In this document: positions 10,101 to 22,539 of the stretch, piece by piece
Layout: each line of letters starts with the position of its first letter
How positions within the stretch are numbered: the first letter of the stretch is position 1
Assembly: GCA_023627715.1 (NCBI GenBank)
Contig: JAMAHW010000020.1
Location: 248,001-312,000, forward strand
From: Periconia sp. R9002
Taxonomy: Eukaryota; Ascomycota; Dothideomycetes; Pleosporales; Periconiaceae
Direction: 5' to 3'
Length of the DNA: 64,000 nucleotides
Notes under the pieces: generated by a model
Databases searched by the model: none
Seen by the model: only the letters and a program-made list of their open reading frames with translations
Told to the model about the DNA's origin: nothing
Program-made: the position numbers and the translations under genes

Positions 10101-13100
10101 ATGGCGCCCAAAAGCAGTCCTCTTCCGCCGGGCTCCTCACAGAAAACCAAACAACAGACAATTTCTAGTTTCTTCACTCCGAAACCCTCATCTACCGTCA
10201 AACCTGCAGCAAAGCCTACGCCCGCGAAACCAGCGTTATCAACAGCTTCACATAATGTCAGCAATCAACAACCACCTGAGTCAATTTCGGAAGACGAGGA
10301 AAATGATCTTCCAAAGAAACGATCAAGCGGTACGCGACGGAAGCGCGTTGTAGAAGAAGCTGAAGAAGAAGACGACGATTACGTGGACCAACGGTCATCA
10401 CCGAAGCGGGCAAGATTTGGACGCGATGAGAGCGACGCGCCCCCCATTCCGACAATTGCTACCGCTGAAACAAATACTGCCAAAGGGATTAAAGCTGACA
10501 GGACATCCAAATACGTATTCTCGTCCTCCCATCCCGAAGAAGAGGACGACGAGGACGATGCAGCGTCGCAGAAGCTGAAGGACGAGCTTCACAGGAAATT
10601 TGTTAAGAAGTTGGGGAAGCCGGATAGTTTGGCAGAGCTCAGACGTCGGAACAAATCGGATGAGGGAGAAGAGAGCGAAGACCCCGAAGCAGAGGAAGAA
10701 GAAGCTACAAAGCCGGGAAAAGGAAAGAAAACTACCTCGAAACGGGCAACAGGGAAGCTCACACCGGGTGAGAAACAATACTTAGACATCAAGCGGAAAC
10801 ACCTGGATACCATACTGCTTGTTGAAGTGGGCTACAAGTTTCAGATATACGGAGAAGATGCCAGGATTGCGTCGAAAGACCTCGGTATTTTCTGCATACC
10901 TGGAAAATATCGGTATGACGAGCGTACGTTGCCATGCAAATCATAGGAGACATGCGGTTACTGATATCAATAGACCCTTCTGAAGCTCATCTCACACGGT
11001 TTGCTTCATCAAGCTTCCCAGTTCACCGACTGCAAGTCCATGTAAAGCGTCTCGTTCAAGCGAATCACAAAGTTGGTGTTGTGAGACAGGTCGAGACTGC
11101 TGCTTTGAAAGCTGCAGGAGACAATAGGAATACGCCTTTCGTCCGGAAGTTGACAAATCTTTACACAAAGGGCACATATGTGGATGACATAGAGGGTTTG
11201 GGTACTGGAGATGCTGGAGGTAGCCATGCGCCGCAATCAACAGGATATCTGTTATGTCTCACGGAATCAAATGCCAAGGGGTGGGGTACAGATGAAAAGG
11301 TTCAAGTGGGTTTTGTTGCGGTACAGCCAGCAACTGGAGACATCATCTACGATGACTTTGAGGACGGTTTCATGCGGAGTGAAATTGAGACACGACTGTT
11401 ACATCTTGCCCCGGCGGAATTTTTGATAGTGGGTGACACATCAAAGGCTACGGAGAAGCTCATTCAGCATTTATCGGCGAGCAAAACCAATGTTTTCGGC
11501 GATAGAGCTCGAGTCGAACGCGTGGAGAAACCGAAAACGATGGCCGCTGAAGCCTACACTCACATTTCGAATTTTTATGCAGACAAGATGAAAGCCGAGG
11601 AAAACAGTGCTTCAGACAATCAAGATGCTGTCCTGGACAAAGTTCATCAGTTATCAGAGCACGTCACCATCTGTCTCTCGGCCATGATCTCCCATCTTAC
11701 GGAGTACGGTTTGGAGCATGTGTTTGATTTGACGAAGTACTTCCAACCTTTCAGTGCTCGATCATTCATGCTCTTGAATGGCAACACTCTCTCGAGCCTG
11801 GAGATCTACCAAAACTCGACAGACTACACTAGCAAGGGTAGTCTATTTTGGACCATGGATCGAACAAAGACGCGTTTCGGCCAGCGCCTCCTGCGAAAAT
11901 GGGTTGGTCGGCCACTAATAAACAAGACAGCGCTGGAAGAACGAATCGCTGCTGTCGAAGAACTCAAAGATGGCGAGCATAGTAGACCGGTCGAAAAGTT
12001 GAAATATGTACTGAGCAAGATCAAAACTGACCTCGAGAAAGTCCTCCTCAGGATACATTACAAGAAATGCTCACGCAAGGAACTTCTCTTCGCTCTTCAG
12101 ACGCTGCAAAGTATCTCCAGCGAATATTATAGTTCAGTGGGCCAAGATGACTACGGCTTCAAATCCGAATTGCTTCGTGGAGCCATATCAAGCATACCCA
12201 AGATCTATCAACCAATCAATGACTTTCTGGACAAGATCAACGCGCAATCTGCACAGGAAGACGATAAATACGGATTTTTCCGGGAAGAGCACGAATCTGA
12301 AGATGTCAATGACAACAAACTCAACATTGCCGCTGTCGAGCATGACCTGGATACGCATCGAAAAGACGCTGCGGCGAAGATTGGTACGGCCAAGGTTAAC
12401 TATGTTACAGTGGCTGGTATTGAGTATCTCATTGAAGTCAAGAAGGGTTCGCCTCAAGAGAAGAAAGTGCCAGCTTCATGGCAACAGATTTCAGCAACGA
12501 AAGCCGTTGCCCGTTTTCATACGCCTGAGGTCAAACGCATGTTACAAGAGCGTGATCGTTACAAAGAATCTCTGACAGCTGCATGCGATGCAGCTTTCAA
12601 GCGCTTTTTAGAGGAGATATCGGCAAGATATCAGGACCTACGCGACTGTGTTCAATCACTTGCCACGCTCGATGCTCTCTGTTCTTTGGCGCTTCTTGCC
12701 TCGCAACCCGGTTATGTAAAGCCTACATTTACCGATGAAATTGAGATATCCATCATAGGCGGCCGTCATCCTATGGTCGAGCAACTACTACTCGACAGTT
12801 ACGTCCCGAATGATGTCAAACTTGCGCATGATACCACCCGTGGACTACTAATAACGGGTCCAAACATGGGTGGCAAATCCTCTTTTGTCCGCTCCGCCGC
12901 GCTGATAGCCATTATGGGTCAGATCGGTTCCTATGTTCCTGCCACTGAAGCGCGCCTTGGCATGCTTGATGCAGTGTTTACACGAATGGGTGCGTTCGAC
13001 AACATGCTCAAGGGTGAAAGCACATTCATGGTCGAACTCAACGAGACATCCGACATCCTCAAATCGGCAACCCCTCGCTCTCTCATCATTCTGGATGAAC

Positions 13101-13604
13101 TCGGTCGCGGAACTTCGACCTTTGATGGAGTGGCGATCGCAGAAGCAGTTCTGGACTACGTGATCCGCGACATTAAATCTCTTACCCTATTCATAACTCA
13201 CTACCAACACATGGCGAAACTACAAGACCGGTTCACAAACAATGAATTGAAGAACGTGCATATGCGATTTGAGGAAAGGGACGGAGGGAAGGAGGTAGTT
13301 TTCCTTTACGAAGCTGCCGAAGGCACGAGCCATCGAAGTTACGGGTTGAACGTAGCGCGATTGGCACGGGTGCCTGAGAAGGTCCTGGTAGTTGCAGAGG
13401 AGAAAAGCAGGGAGCTGGAGGAGACCATGATAGCATGCAAGATGGGCAACATGTGAGTGGATTTATCTAACTCTTTTCTTATATTTTAGTATCACGACTC
13501 AAGGACACTGACTTGGAAACAGATCACGTATTGCGAAGAGTTTGTGGACTGAGGGCAATGAAGCGGACCTGGACAGGTTGATCGAAGGGATTGGGCAACT
13601 ATGA
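10101..13604 (+). CDS. MSH3: DNA mismatch repair protein MSH3
   Basis: MutS-family ATPase of 1127 aa, the MSH3 partner of MSH2 (MutSbeta) that binds insertion/deletion loops in the nucleus. Exons are 10101-10923, 10974-13452 and 13523-13604, with introns of 50 and 70 nt. An N-terminal PCNA-binding box QQTISSFF (Q18, I21, F24, F25) is followed by an acidic, basic and disordered tail to about residue 225. Domain I begins [12 protein letters not shown]...[16 protein letters not shown]. The exon 1-2 join restores [15 protein letters not shown]. The ATPase has Walker A GPNMGGKS (903-910) and Walker [11 protein letters not shown] (D982, E983). The KFQIYGEDA wording and the absence of the MSH6-type GxFYELxxxD motif support MSH3 over MSH6. 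The last exon encodes [12 protein letters not shown] to the end. CDC6 follows in the same direction 313 bp downstream. Confidence 0.95.
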
Positions 13605-13917
13605 GGTGCCACTAAACGCGTAGTATTCACTCTGTCGGGCACAGAAATTATATGCTAATTCTTTGTTGTACTGCGATATAATATGTACTAAAGGTGGTGG
13701 TGGTCTTGGTGGTGGCTGGGGTGGATAAATAGTGTACATTAATTAGCGTGGAACAATGCCAAGCCACTTAACGCGAGTCGCGGTTGCACGTCAAAGGACG
13801 CGTCGAGCCGCTACTTCTTGATCCTTTATTCCGTCGAGTGCACCTTCCTCACTACCCACCCATCCACGCCTTTGTCCCGCCTTCCCCCGGTGTTGCTTCG
13901 ACTGTCTCCTGCCCATC
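13605..13917. promoter_or_regulatory. MSH3-CDC6 spacer with two ACGCGT boxes
   Basis: This 313-bp spacer must hold the MSH3 3' end and the CDC6 promoter. ACGCGT occurs at 13616-13621 and 13798-13803, and ACGCGA at 13771-13776. CDC6/cdc18 is a classical MBF target in yeasts. A GGTGGT-rich patch lies at 13693-13720, and the 90 bp before the ATG are pyrimidine-rich. Confidence 0.45.
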
Positions 13918-15909
13918 ATGCCTTCCACCGTTCTCGGAAAGAGAACTCGAAGCTCCACTGCTGCCACTGCGAATAAAAAGACCTCCACCACTCCTGTTCG
14001 CGCGACTGACGCGAAATCTGCTATTGCAGATGTAAAATCTCCACACACTGTACCTACAAAACGCGGTGCACAATTCGTAATTCTTGATGAAGGCGAGGAT
14101 ACAAATCCCTTCGTGACTCCGAATAGGAAAAGAAACCGCAATGGCGACGCGACAGACATTGCTACTCCAGAAGAGGAGGCGCTCTCTGAAAAGCGTAGGC
14201 GCACGCCTAGGAAGCATGGGACCCTCGAGGCGCGACTACCATTGTCCCCCGCGAAAACCAACTCTCCATCAAAGCTTCCTCCGGCCACATCGTCTAAGAA
14301 AGAAACTCCTGCGGTCACTCCTTCAGCCCCGCGGCACAGAGACGCTCTTGCCAACAAAGTCGCCGTTACACCCAGGCACCGCATCATCGTCGCTGGACGA
14401 CCTTTAACACCTAGAACACCACACACCCCCACAACCCCGCGTCATGCTATACCTACAGTTTACAACGACGCCCGTCAGCTTTTTGTTCGGAGCTCTGCAC
14501 CTACTGTCCTTTTTGGCCGTGAGGAAGAGCGCAAAGAGCTTTCCACGTTTGTCTCCACCCGTGTCAAAGCCAAGAAATCTGGCTGCATCTACGTCTCTGG
14601 TCCTCCCGGCACTGGCAAAAGTGCTTTTGTAAACGAAGTATGCCGCGATCTCGAGTCGGACGACAATGTCCGAACCGGATACATCAATTGTATGAGCGTC
14701 AAGAACGCTGTTGATTTGTATAGAACACTGTTGGAGGAATTTGTCGACATAACCGATGTTGTAGAGGGTGACGAGATGGATACGCTCAAGAAGCTCTTTT
14801 TCCAGCGGACAACTTCTTACGTCGTCACACTTGACGAAGTCGATCACCTATTAGAGCTTGACATCGATCTGCTTTACAACATCTTCGAATGGTCTCTCCA
14901 GAAGACAACTGGCCTTGTTCTGGTCGGTATTGCAAACGCACTAGATTTTACCGACCGATTTCTCCCTCGGCTCAAGTCACGCGGCCTCAAACCTCACCTA
15001 CTGCCATTCTTACCCTACACTGCCACACAGATCTCATCCGTCATCACCTCCAAACTGAAGTCTCTCAACACCGCTGGCACAGACTATGTACCATTCATCC
15101 ACCCAACGGCTGTCATGTTCCTCTCGAAGAAGGTCGCCGCCCAATCCGGGGATATTCGCAAAGCATTGGATATATGCCGACGCGCAATCGATCTCATTGA
15201 AGCTGAGACCCGCGACCAACATGCTAAGAAAGCTACCGAAATTACTCCTTCGCCTACCCCGTCGCCATCAAAAACGCCTTTGGTCGAGAATGTCAATCTT
15301 GCTTCCCCGGTGATCCGATCACCATCGAAAGTGAAGCTACAGCAAGCGCTTGCGTCTTCACTGGCCAATCTGACGGCTGAAAACGCCCCGCGAGCCACAA
15401 TCGCGCACATGGCACGCATTACAGCCACTGTGTTTAGCAACGGGACCACGCAACGTTTACAAAATCTCAACCTCCAGCAAAAGGCCGTCCTCTGTTCACT
15501 TTCTGCGATGGAGAAAAATAGGCGTCCTCTAGGGGCAGAGGCTAATTTTGGTACACCATCTCGAAATCAAGGCACTGCCCCCACTATCAAAGAACTGTAT
15601 GAAGCATACACAAGCTTGTGCAAACGAGAGAACATTCTTCACGCCCTAACAAGTACTGAATTCCGAGACATAATCGGAAGCCTCGAAACGCTTTCACTCA
15701 TTTCGGCCGTCGAGGGCAAGGCTGGCTCGCTTGTCGCTGCCACTGGAACTCCATCGAGGAAAGGTAGAGGAGCTGGCGGCTTTGGCAGTGTTGCCGTTGA
15801 GGATCGTCGTGTTGCAAGCGCGGTGAATGCTAAGGAATTGGCCGCTTCACTTGTTGGACCTGGGAGCAGTATTCTCAAGGATATTATGGAGGGCACGGAT
15901 AGTGTATAG
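13918..15909 (+). CDS. CDC6: replication licensing ATPase Cdc6/Cdc18
   Basis: An intronless 663-aa AAA+ protein that loads the MCM helicase together with ORC and Cdt1 in G1. The N-terminal 180 residues are disordered and carry 14 S/T-P sites, including full CDK consensus sites (TPNR, TPRK, SPAK, SPSK), as expected for a protein destroyed or inactivated by CDK. The AAA+ core starts VLFGREEERKELS. Walker A is GPPGTGKS (228-235) and Walker B VTLDEVDHLL (D306, E307), followed by sensor-1 VGIANALDF. The AAA+ lid ends GDIRKALDICRRAIDLI, and a winged-helix C-terminus follows after an S/T-P-rich linker. ORC1 is the nearest alternative family, but there is no BAH domain and the length fits Cdc6. Confidence 0.93.
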   Translation: MPSTVLGKRTRSSTAATANKKTSTTPVRATDAKSAIADVKSPHTVPTKRGAQFVILDEGEDTNPFVTPNRKRNRNGDATDIATPEEEALSEKRRRTPRKHGTLEARLPLSPAKTNSPSKLPPATSSKKETPAVTPSAPRHRDALANKVAVTPRHRIIVAGRPLTPRTPHTPTTPRHAIPTVYNDARQLFVRSSAPTVLFGREEERKELSTFVSTRVKAKKSGCIYVSGPPGTGKSAFVNEVCRDLESDDNVRTGYINCMSVKNAVDLYRTLLEEFVDITDVVEGDEMDTLKKLFFQRTTSYVVTLDEVDHLLELDIDLLYNIFEWSLQKTTGLVLVGIANALDFTDRFLPRLKSRGLKPHLLPFLPYTATQISSVITSKLKSLNTAGTDYVPFIHPTAVMFLSKKVAAQSGDIRKALDICRRAIDLIEAETRDQHAKKATEITPSPTPSPSKTPLVENVNLASPVIRSPSKVKLQQALASSLANLTAENAPRATIAHMARITATVFSNGTTQRLQNLNLQQKAVLCSLSAMEKNRRPLGAEANFGTPSRNQGTAPTIKELYEAYTSLCKRENILHALTSTEFRDIIGSLETLSLISAVEGKAGSLVAATGTPSRKGRGAGGFGSVAVEDRRVASAVNAKELAASLVGPGSSILKDIMEGTDSV

Positions 15910-16324
15910 AGAGCGTTAATTGTTTAATAGCGTGGTGTTTGGGACTTGCATTCGTTTTCTTTTTAGTGACATTAGGGATAGGCAAGGAGCGTCAATTGCA
16001 TGGTACAAAACAGCATGGTAGTGTAGAACACCTTTAGAAAGCTATCAAAGAAAGCTGAATACATAATTGTCTCAATCGCAACTACCACACACAATCGTTC
16101 ACCCCATGACTTTTCCGAAGATCTCCACGCGCACGTCGCACCGCCACAGCCAATCATGCGCCACAATGCCTAGCATCGCACCAACACCACAAGCTGACCA
16201 GGAACACCTCGTGGGATCCCGTCACATTTCTACCTACCAAAATTCAAGTACTTATTACCCCACATTTAAATTGCAAAACGGCTCTGAGAGGAATCTTTGG
16301 ATTTCGCTCTAAAGTTTCGGAGAC
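15910..16324. other. CDC6-STT4 spacer
   Basis: A 415-bp tandem spacer with no coding signal. It is AT-rich near 16240-16275 just before the STT4 start. No repeat or RNA gene was seen. Confidence 0.6.
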
Positions 16325-19300
16325 ATGACGTATTTACTGGGCCATCATCTAGCCTCAATGCGGGAACTGACAGTCAAGCTTAGGCGCACCATCCGTCGGA
16401 ATGCTCTCGAAAAGCTCGCGAAACTCTCAACGCAGACACCCCCAAGCGCATCTACTACCGTGGAATTACAGACCATATACAAGCGATGTCGTAATGGTAT
16501 CAAGAAGAGACAAAATGGCGCAACGACCCCCAAGGCCTTGATGGTGAGCTTTTTGGAAGACTGGAGGGCAGAGAGTTCGTGATTCAATTGACACCAATGT
16601 AGAAGCTGCCCGAGCTTGAAGCCGTTCTAGCTCTTTGTAAAGCCGCCCCTTTTATACAGTCCAACGATCTTGCCGGCCAGCTCCTCGAGAGGCTTGCGCC
16701 ATATTTACCAGAGTCGTACTCCCAGCAACTCTTCCCATCCCTCGGTCTTCGCGATATCGACCCCTCGCCCTACGAAGTTCTTACGAAAGCCCTCGCCCAT
16801 GCGATTCTATCTCTCGGTGTTCAGCATGAGGAATTACGACCACAAGCGCAAGCTGTCATTGTCCAATACGTCAAAGGGTGGTCACGAGCGGCGGCCGAAC
16901 TTGCGGAGGAACAATTCGATCGGGATGATCAGGCAGACTTTGAGGCTGATGGTGAACTTGCGCGCGTAATGACACAGAGCATGTCGCTTTTGGGATTTCT
17001 CGACGCTTGCGCTGAGTTTGCGCATTTCTGGACTCCCTACGATCGGCTCGTTCTCATCGAACAGGTTCGCGAAGCTCTAACGGAGAAGTTCTCGATTGCC
17101 TTTGAGACGGCACTGTCAATTGTGCGCAATGCTCGACCTCATCAATATGGCCTGAGAGAATGGCGACGTTATGCGAAACGCTATGCCGCCATCGGACGTC
17201 CCCTTGGAGCAATGATACTCCATGACTCTTTTCTCAAAGTCATAGTGTCTTGTGCTTCCTTGCTTGCTGGAGTTCCCGGTCATGGCTCAAAAGACGAAAT
17301 CCTTGATTCTCTCCGCGCTAGGACCAACAGTGTCAAAGCGATACAGGACGCATCTGAAGACAAACTTGCGGAAGGATTGGCCGTTATTGCAGTGGAAGAA
17401 ATGGACAGACTTGACGACGATTTGGACTACCTGCAACGTGTTGGTTCAGCATGGCAGCAACGCCTTGCTTCTTCGGTCAAAGCGAAAGTTATCACGACAT
17501 ACTTGTGCTGCACTATTTATGACGAAGACATTGCAGATGCGGAAGTTCTCATACCTTGGTTAGACGGCGCGCTCAATGATCCAGCGCAATCATCAGATCT
17601 CACTCTGGCCTCTACCGTCCTGAAGTCCATGGTGATTCTTGCCAAAGCATCCCCTACAATGGCTTCCAGTCTAGGCCGCTCGCTTCCTCGAATCATCGTA
17701 CAGGGTGGCTTCGACGATCGAACAGCATCCGTAGCCGCAGATTGCCTCGCTGAGGTTCTGAGCCTTCTCCCACAAGATGCCATTATCACCACCTTGTATA
17801 GCTTGGGAAATGTGATCAGCGTCACCACCGTCGGTGATCGAAACGTGACAGGTTCACCTGCCTTGAACGGAAACGCCAAACCCCCAAGGTCAAGCGTTGT
17901 GTATAGTCAACAGCCGATGGGCAGTGCTATCTCGCTTACCCCGAGCGATATTGAAGAACCACATCATGTACATGTCACCGTGGTGGAAACAGTCGTCTCC
18001 GTGGCCCGCAATTCCAAGGACGAAAAGATTACAGCACTGGCATTGTCAATGCTTATCCAAAAGATCGGCAAAGTCAGTAGGATTGTCGATGCTAAGATCA
18101 TCACCGATTCTGCTCTTCTAGGAATTCATAGTGGCATTGCAGAGTTCCGAGCGTTGCTTAAACTCTACAATAAGCTATGCCATGAGGCTCTGTTGAAAGA
18201 CGACCACATCACACTGGAAGCTGTAGGTTGTTGCTGCAAGTATCTGCATTGATTCTAACTAATTTCCGATCAGGTCCTGAATGCGCGGCTACATCTTTCG
18301 AGAGAAGTCGGACCAGACTCATCTCTTTTTGAAGTATTCCTCGTCCAAATGCTTGACACGATTGTCAGCAAAGGAGATGCCCAAGAAACACACGGTCGGC
18401 AAGTGGGAGACACTGAATTAGCTGCGCAAGAGATTGCTCAGCTTTTCCAACCTCTGGCGCTTCTTCTTTCCTACCACGCCGAAGGCGCGGATCCTTCCCA
18501 ACTGGATGATTCTATTCTTAGCTTGCAGCGAGATGCCTGGTTCAATATTGTAGTGCATGGATTTGATCTCAACTCTGCTCTCACCAGCAAACATACGGAA
18601 AATCTGACGACTCTTGCGCGGTTCAGTCAACCTTTGATAACGGAGGAGCGAGCATCTCTCGTCGAGAGCGACATCGAGCTTAATGTCGTATTACGGCGTG
18701 GAAAAACCCCCGAGCATGCTGTGGAACAAAAGAAACGTCTTGCAAAGCTTCTGCCTTCGTGCGATTCCGACGTGCGATCCCTCAGCTATCCTGAGGCTGT
18801 ATTTCTGAATACAGCTTATCTTGTGGAGAACCTTCGAGCTGAATCTGGCGATTGCACCAAGGCTTTGGCCTATTTTATGGATCCCAAGCTACGTAGCGGT
18901 GCAGTAAGGAATTGCATGTCTGCTATAGCTACGACTATCACCAAAACATATGTGGGAAAAACACTGTCTGGAGGGATGCATTCCTTTTCAACGCCGTATC
19001 TCGCGGATCAGCTTGCGACAATATTTGCTGGCTGCTGCCATCGCATTGCGCGCGTCCAGGAAGCAGCCACTGCTTGCGCTGATATCATCATTCGGGAAGT
19101 GCCTTCTACTCTCTGCCAGAAAAGTGCACTTTTTGCCCTACTGGAACTTCTTTCCATGATATGGGCTGGATGTCTGGAAGCAGAAACAGACGAGTATACA
19201 TGGAGCTCCACATTCTCTTCCAGAAAGTCCAACATTGTGCTCCAGCTCTCTGACGACCACAGCTTTCGGAGGGCGACATTGAACAGCTTCTACAAACGAG

Positions 19301-22300
19301 CTGTGGCATGGGTGACTGGTGTCATAGATATTGCTCCTCTTGACATCAAGGGCCTACTACAAACTTACCTTTCCGAATACGATGACGAGGGCGCTTACGG
19401 TCATATATCCCTCGGCCGCTCTTTCGCCCTTGAAATGGGTGCGGTCATACCCACCACTGATCAACGTTTGGGCGCTATTGAACGTCAAGGAATGAACATC
19501 AACACAGCGTCCGACTTTGTTGCCCAATATACAACACGTCAGGAATACCGATACGTGGATGGCCAGAATGATCAAGAAGAAGAATGGTTGAGGCGTGATG
19601 GCCCCATAGATTCTGGGCCGTCTGCTTTCAGTCGCAGCATTGACGATGCTACTAAGTTGCTGGTGGATTTGGAAAGCCGCACGTTAAGCCACGGCAGCGT
19701 GACCATAGCAGAGTTGCGTGACATCCTTCGCCGAGCATCAGCGCTCTTGTGCAGAGCGAAGACGGACCAGTCTCCGTTGGTTCGCCATCTGGTTGGAATA
19801 CCATTTGCAGTGTTTTCTAAACAGTCAATCAAACTGGGTATATCACTCTGGATGAGTGTTATCAAGGAGAACCCCAGGATGGAGTCACGTATCCTAGTTG
19901 CAATTGCTGAGAATTGGGAAAACGCTGTACATAAGCGTCGGGGTATCTTTAGCCCTTCCTTGCAGTACGTATACTAGTACTGTACCGGAGGCTTTGTTCA
20001 CTACTAACATCAGTATAGCCATCCTGATCCTTTCTACGGTAGGCAAGAGTTTGCTCCAACGGATAAGACGGCTTTGGCCAAACACCAACAGCATATCTAT
20101 AACCTTATTGCACCTCACTACCGGCTGTTACAATTTTTATCCAGTCACTTTAGCGCATCTAGACTTGGGAACCCTGATGTGGAGCTGGTATACACTCGTA
20201 TGATGCACACTACTCTGGATGCTTTGAAATCGGGATGTCCTCAACCTCTGGCTCGAGAGGCGTACTTCCACATCGTTCTTCTTGGCTTGCGTATCGTCCG
20301 GCATTGCACCACTCTTCCGAATGCAATCAAATGGCGCCTAACAGACCGTATTCTGACAGTCGGACTGGCCTGGTTTGCCAAAGCCCCAGAGTATGTTCCT
20401 TCATGCTTACACTGTGGATCTTACTAATTACAATTCAGGTGGTCATTTGGCGGGAATCGCCTCCAAATCAAGGCTGAAACTCATGTATTAGCAGATGTTC
20501 AAGTCTATCTTGACATAGTGAGCAAAGCGATGGCTGCGCCAGAAGGCGCTTTGAAACCATTGAAATCGAAACAGGATCTTCTGTCACTACTCATCTCGAA
20601 TGAACAAACACGTCTGATGGTCTGGTTGTTTCCACTGGATTATGGCAAAAAGCACCATTTCACTTCTGGTCAACATAACAAGACCATGCCGGAGGTAAGT
20701 AGATCTTCGTAACATTGCGAACGAAGCTAATTTCTGTTGCAGGCGGCTGTAACCGCACATTTGAAAACAGCATGGGACGAAAACCCAGCCATAGCTGTCC
20801 ATTTGCCTCAACGCTTCCAATCTCAACGATTGAATACCGAGGTCCGATGGCAGATACTAAATTTCCCACATAGAGTATTGGATGAGCCTGATGCTCTTGA
20901 AATTCTACTTGGGAATGGACTTCCGAACGATGTCACCTTCCAGCTCAAAGTATGATATGATACACATGTTTTTGAATGATTTAGAGCTAACAAGATCCAG
21001 TATCTATTGTATTGGGCTCCGTTGAATCCCATCACCACGGTTACTTATTTCTTACCGGCTTACGGCAACCACCCGTATATCATCCAATATGCCATGCGGG
21101 CGTTGGAAAGCCATTCCGTGGATGTGACGTTCTTCTACGTTTCGCAGATCGTGCAAGCGCTGAGGTATGATGTGCTTGGCTATGTTGAACGGTACATCAT
21201 TGAGACGGCGAAATTTTCGCAACTATTTGCCCATCAAATCATTTGGAACATGAAGGCAAACGCATTCAAAGACGAAAATTCCGAGATTGTACGTATTCAG
21301 AATTTCCCGTGATTACAAACGTTATGCTGACGTTCCCAGCCTGATCCCGTCAAACCCACTCTCGATAAAGTCACGGACAGTCTCATCTTCAGCTTCAGCA
21401 AGTATGACAAAGAGTTCTACGAGCGGGAATTTGCTTTCTTCAACGAGGTCACCGGCATCTCTGGCACGCTTCGGTCAATCTTACATGAGCCCAAAGAAGC
21501 CAAGAAGCAAATGATCGAAGAGGAACTGCGGAAGATCAAGGTCGATGTCGGCGTGTACCTTCCGAGTAACCCAGACGGCGTTGTGATTGGAATTGATCGG
21601 AAGTCCGGCAAACCGCTGCAATCTCATGCCAAGACACCTTTCATGGCGACTTTCCGCATCCGGAAGTCAAAACACGAAACCGACCTAGAAGATGAAGGCG
21701 GTGCTATTGTGGCGTCGAACAGCAGCATTGCATCCTCGAAACGGAACACATACGAAGTGTGGCAATCTGCCATTTTCAAGGTTGGTGATGACTGCAGACA
21801 AGATGTGCTTGCCCTTCAAATGATAGCAGCTTTCCGGGGTATTTTCAACAATGTCGGCCTGGACGTTTGGGTGTTCCCTTACCGTGTAACGGCGACGGCA
21901 CCAGGTTGCGGTGTGATTGACGTTCTGCCCAATTCCATCTCCCGCGACATGCTCGGCCGCGAAGCGGTGAATCGCCTCGATGATTACTTTGTTTCCAAGT
22001 ATGGCAACGAGGATTCGATCCGGTACCAAGAAGCGCGCAGCAACTTTGTCAAGAGCATGGCGGCTTATAGCGTGATCTCCTTCCTCCTGCAGTTCAAAGA
22101 CCGTCACAACGGAAACATCATGATTGATGACGGCGGCCACATTATCCACATTGATTTCGGTTTTTGTTTCGACATAGCGCCTGGTGGCGTCCGGTTCGAG
22201 CGCGCGCCATTTAAGCTTACGGGAGAAATGATTGCCGTCATGGGCGGCTCTCAAACGTCGCAACCTTTCCGGTGGTTCGAAGAGCTCACCATCAAAGCCT

Positions 22301-22539
22301 TCCTCGCTTCCCGCCCACACTGCGACCATCTCTGTCACATTGTCCAGGTCATGTTGGATAGCGGACTGCCGTGTTTCAAACCGGAAACCATACAGCACTT
22401 CCGTGAGCGGTTCGTGCTGGAGAAGACGGAGCGGGAGGCGGCGGACTACATGAGAGAGCTAATCAGAAAGAGTGCGAGCAGTTACAGTACCGGTGGGTAC
22501 GATAGATTCCAGCTGATGACGAACGGCATCCCGTACTAG
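16325..22539 (+). CDS. STT4: phosphatidylinositol 4-kinase III alpha, STT4 type
   Basis: Makes PI4P at the plasma membrane. I rebuilt eight exons: 16325-16543, 16603-18222, 18274-19964, 20019-20390, 20439-20694, 20743-20949, 21001-21288 and 21340-22539, giving 1950 aa, the usual length for the family. All joins keep frame. Most of the protein is alpha-solenoid. The lipid-kinase unique and helical regions include YLLYWAPLNPITTVTYFLPAY and PYIIQYAMRALESHSVDVTF. The PI3/4 kinase core in the last exon has FKVGDDCRQDVLALQM, the catalytic loop QFKDRHNGNIM and the activation loop HIDFGFCFDIAPGG, and it ends in the typical hydrophobic tail. An in-frame ATG at 16358 (MRELTVKLRRTIRRNALEK) is an equally possible start, since known orthologues begin close to the IRxxALEKLA segment. 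A 237-codon antisense frame across the kinase core is a shadow. Confidence 0.95.

Noticed and set aside
10101..13604. Possibility that the MutS gene is MSH6
   Set aside because: The mismatch-binding domain lacks the GxFYELxxxD wording and instead has the KFQIYGEDA form typical of MSH3.
21685..22398. 237-codon open frame on the minus strand
   Set aside because: It lies wholly antisense to the STT4 kinase core, whose protein sequence is unmistakable; the frame is a by-product of codon use.
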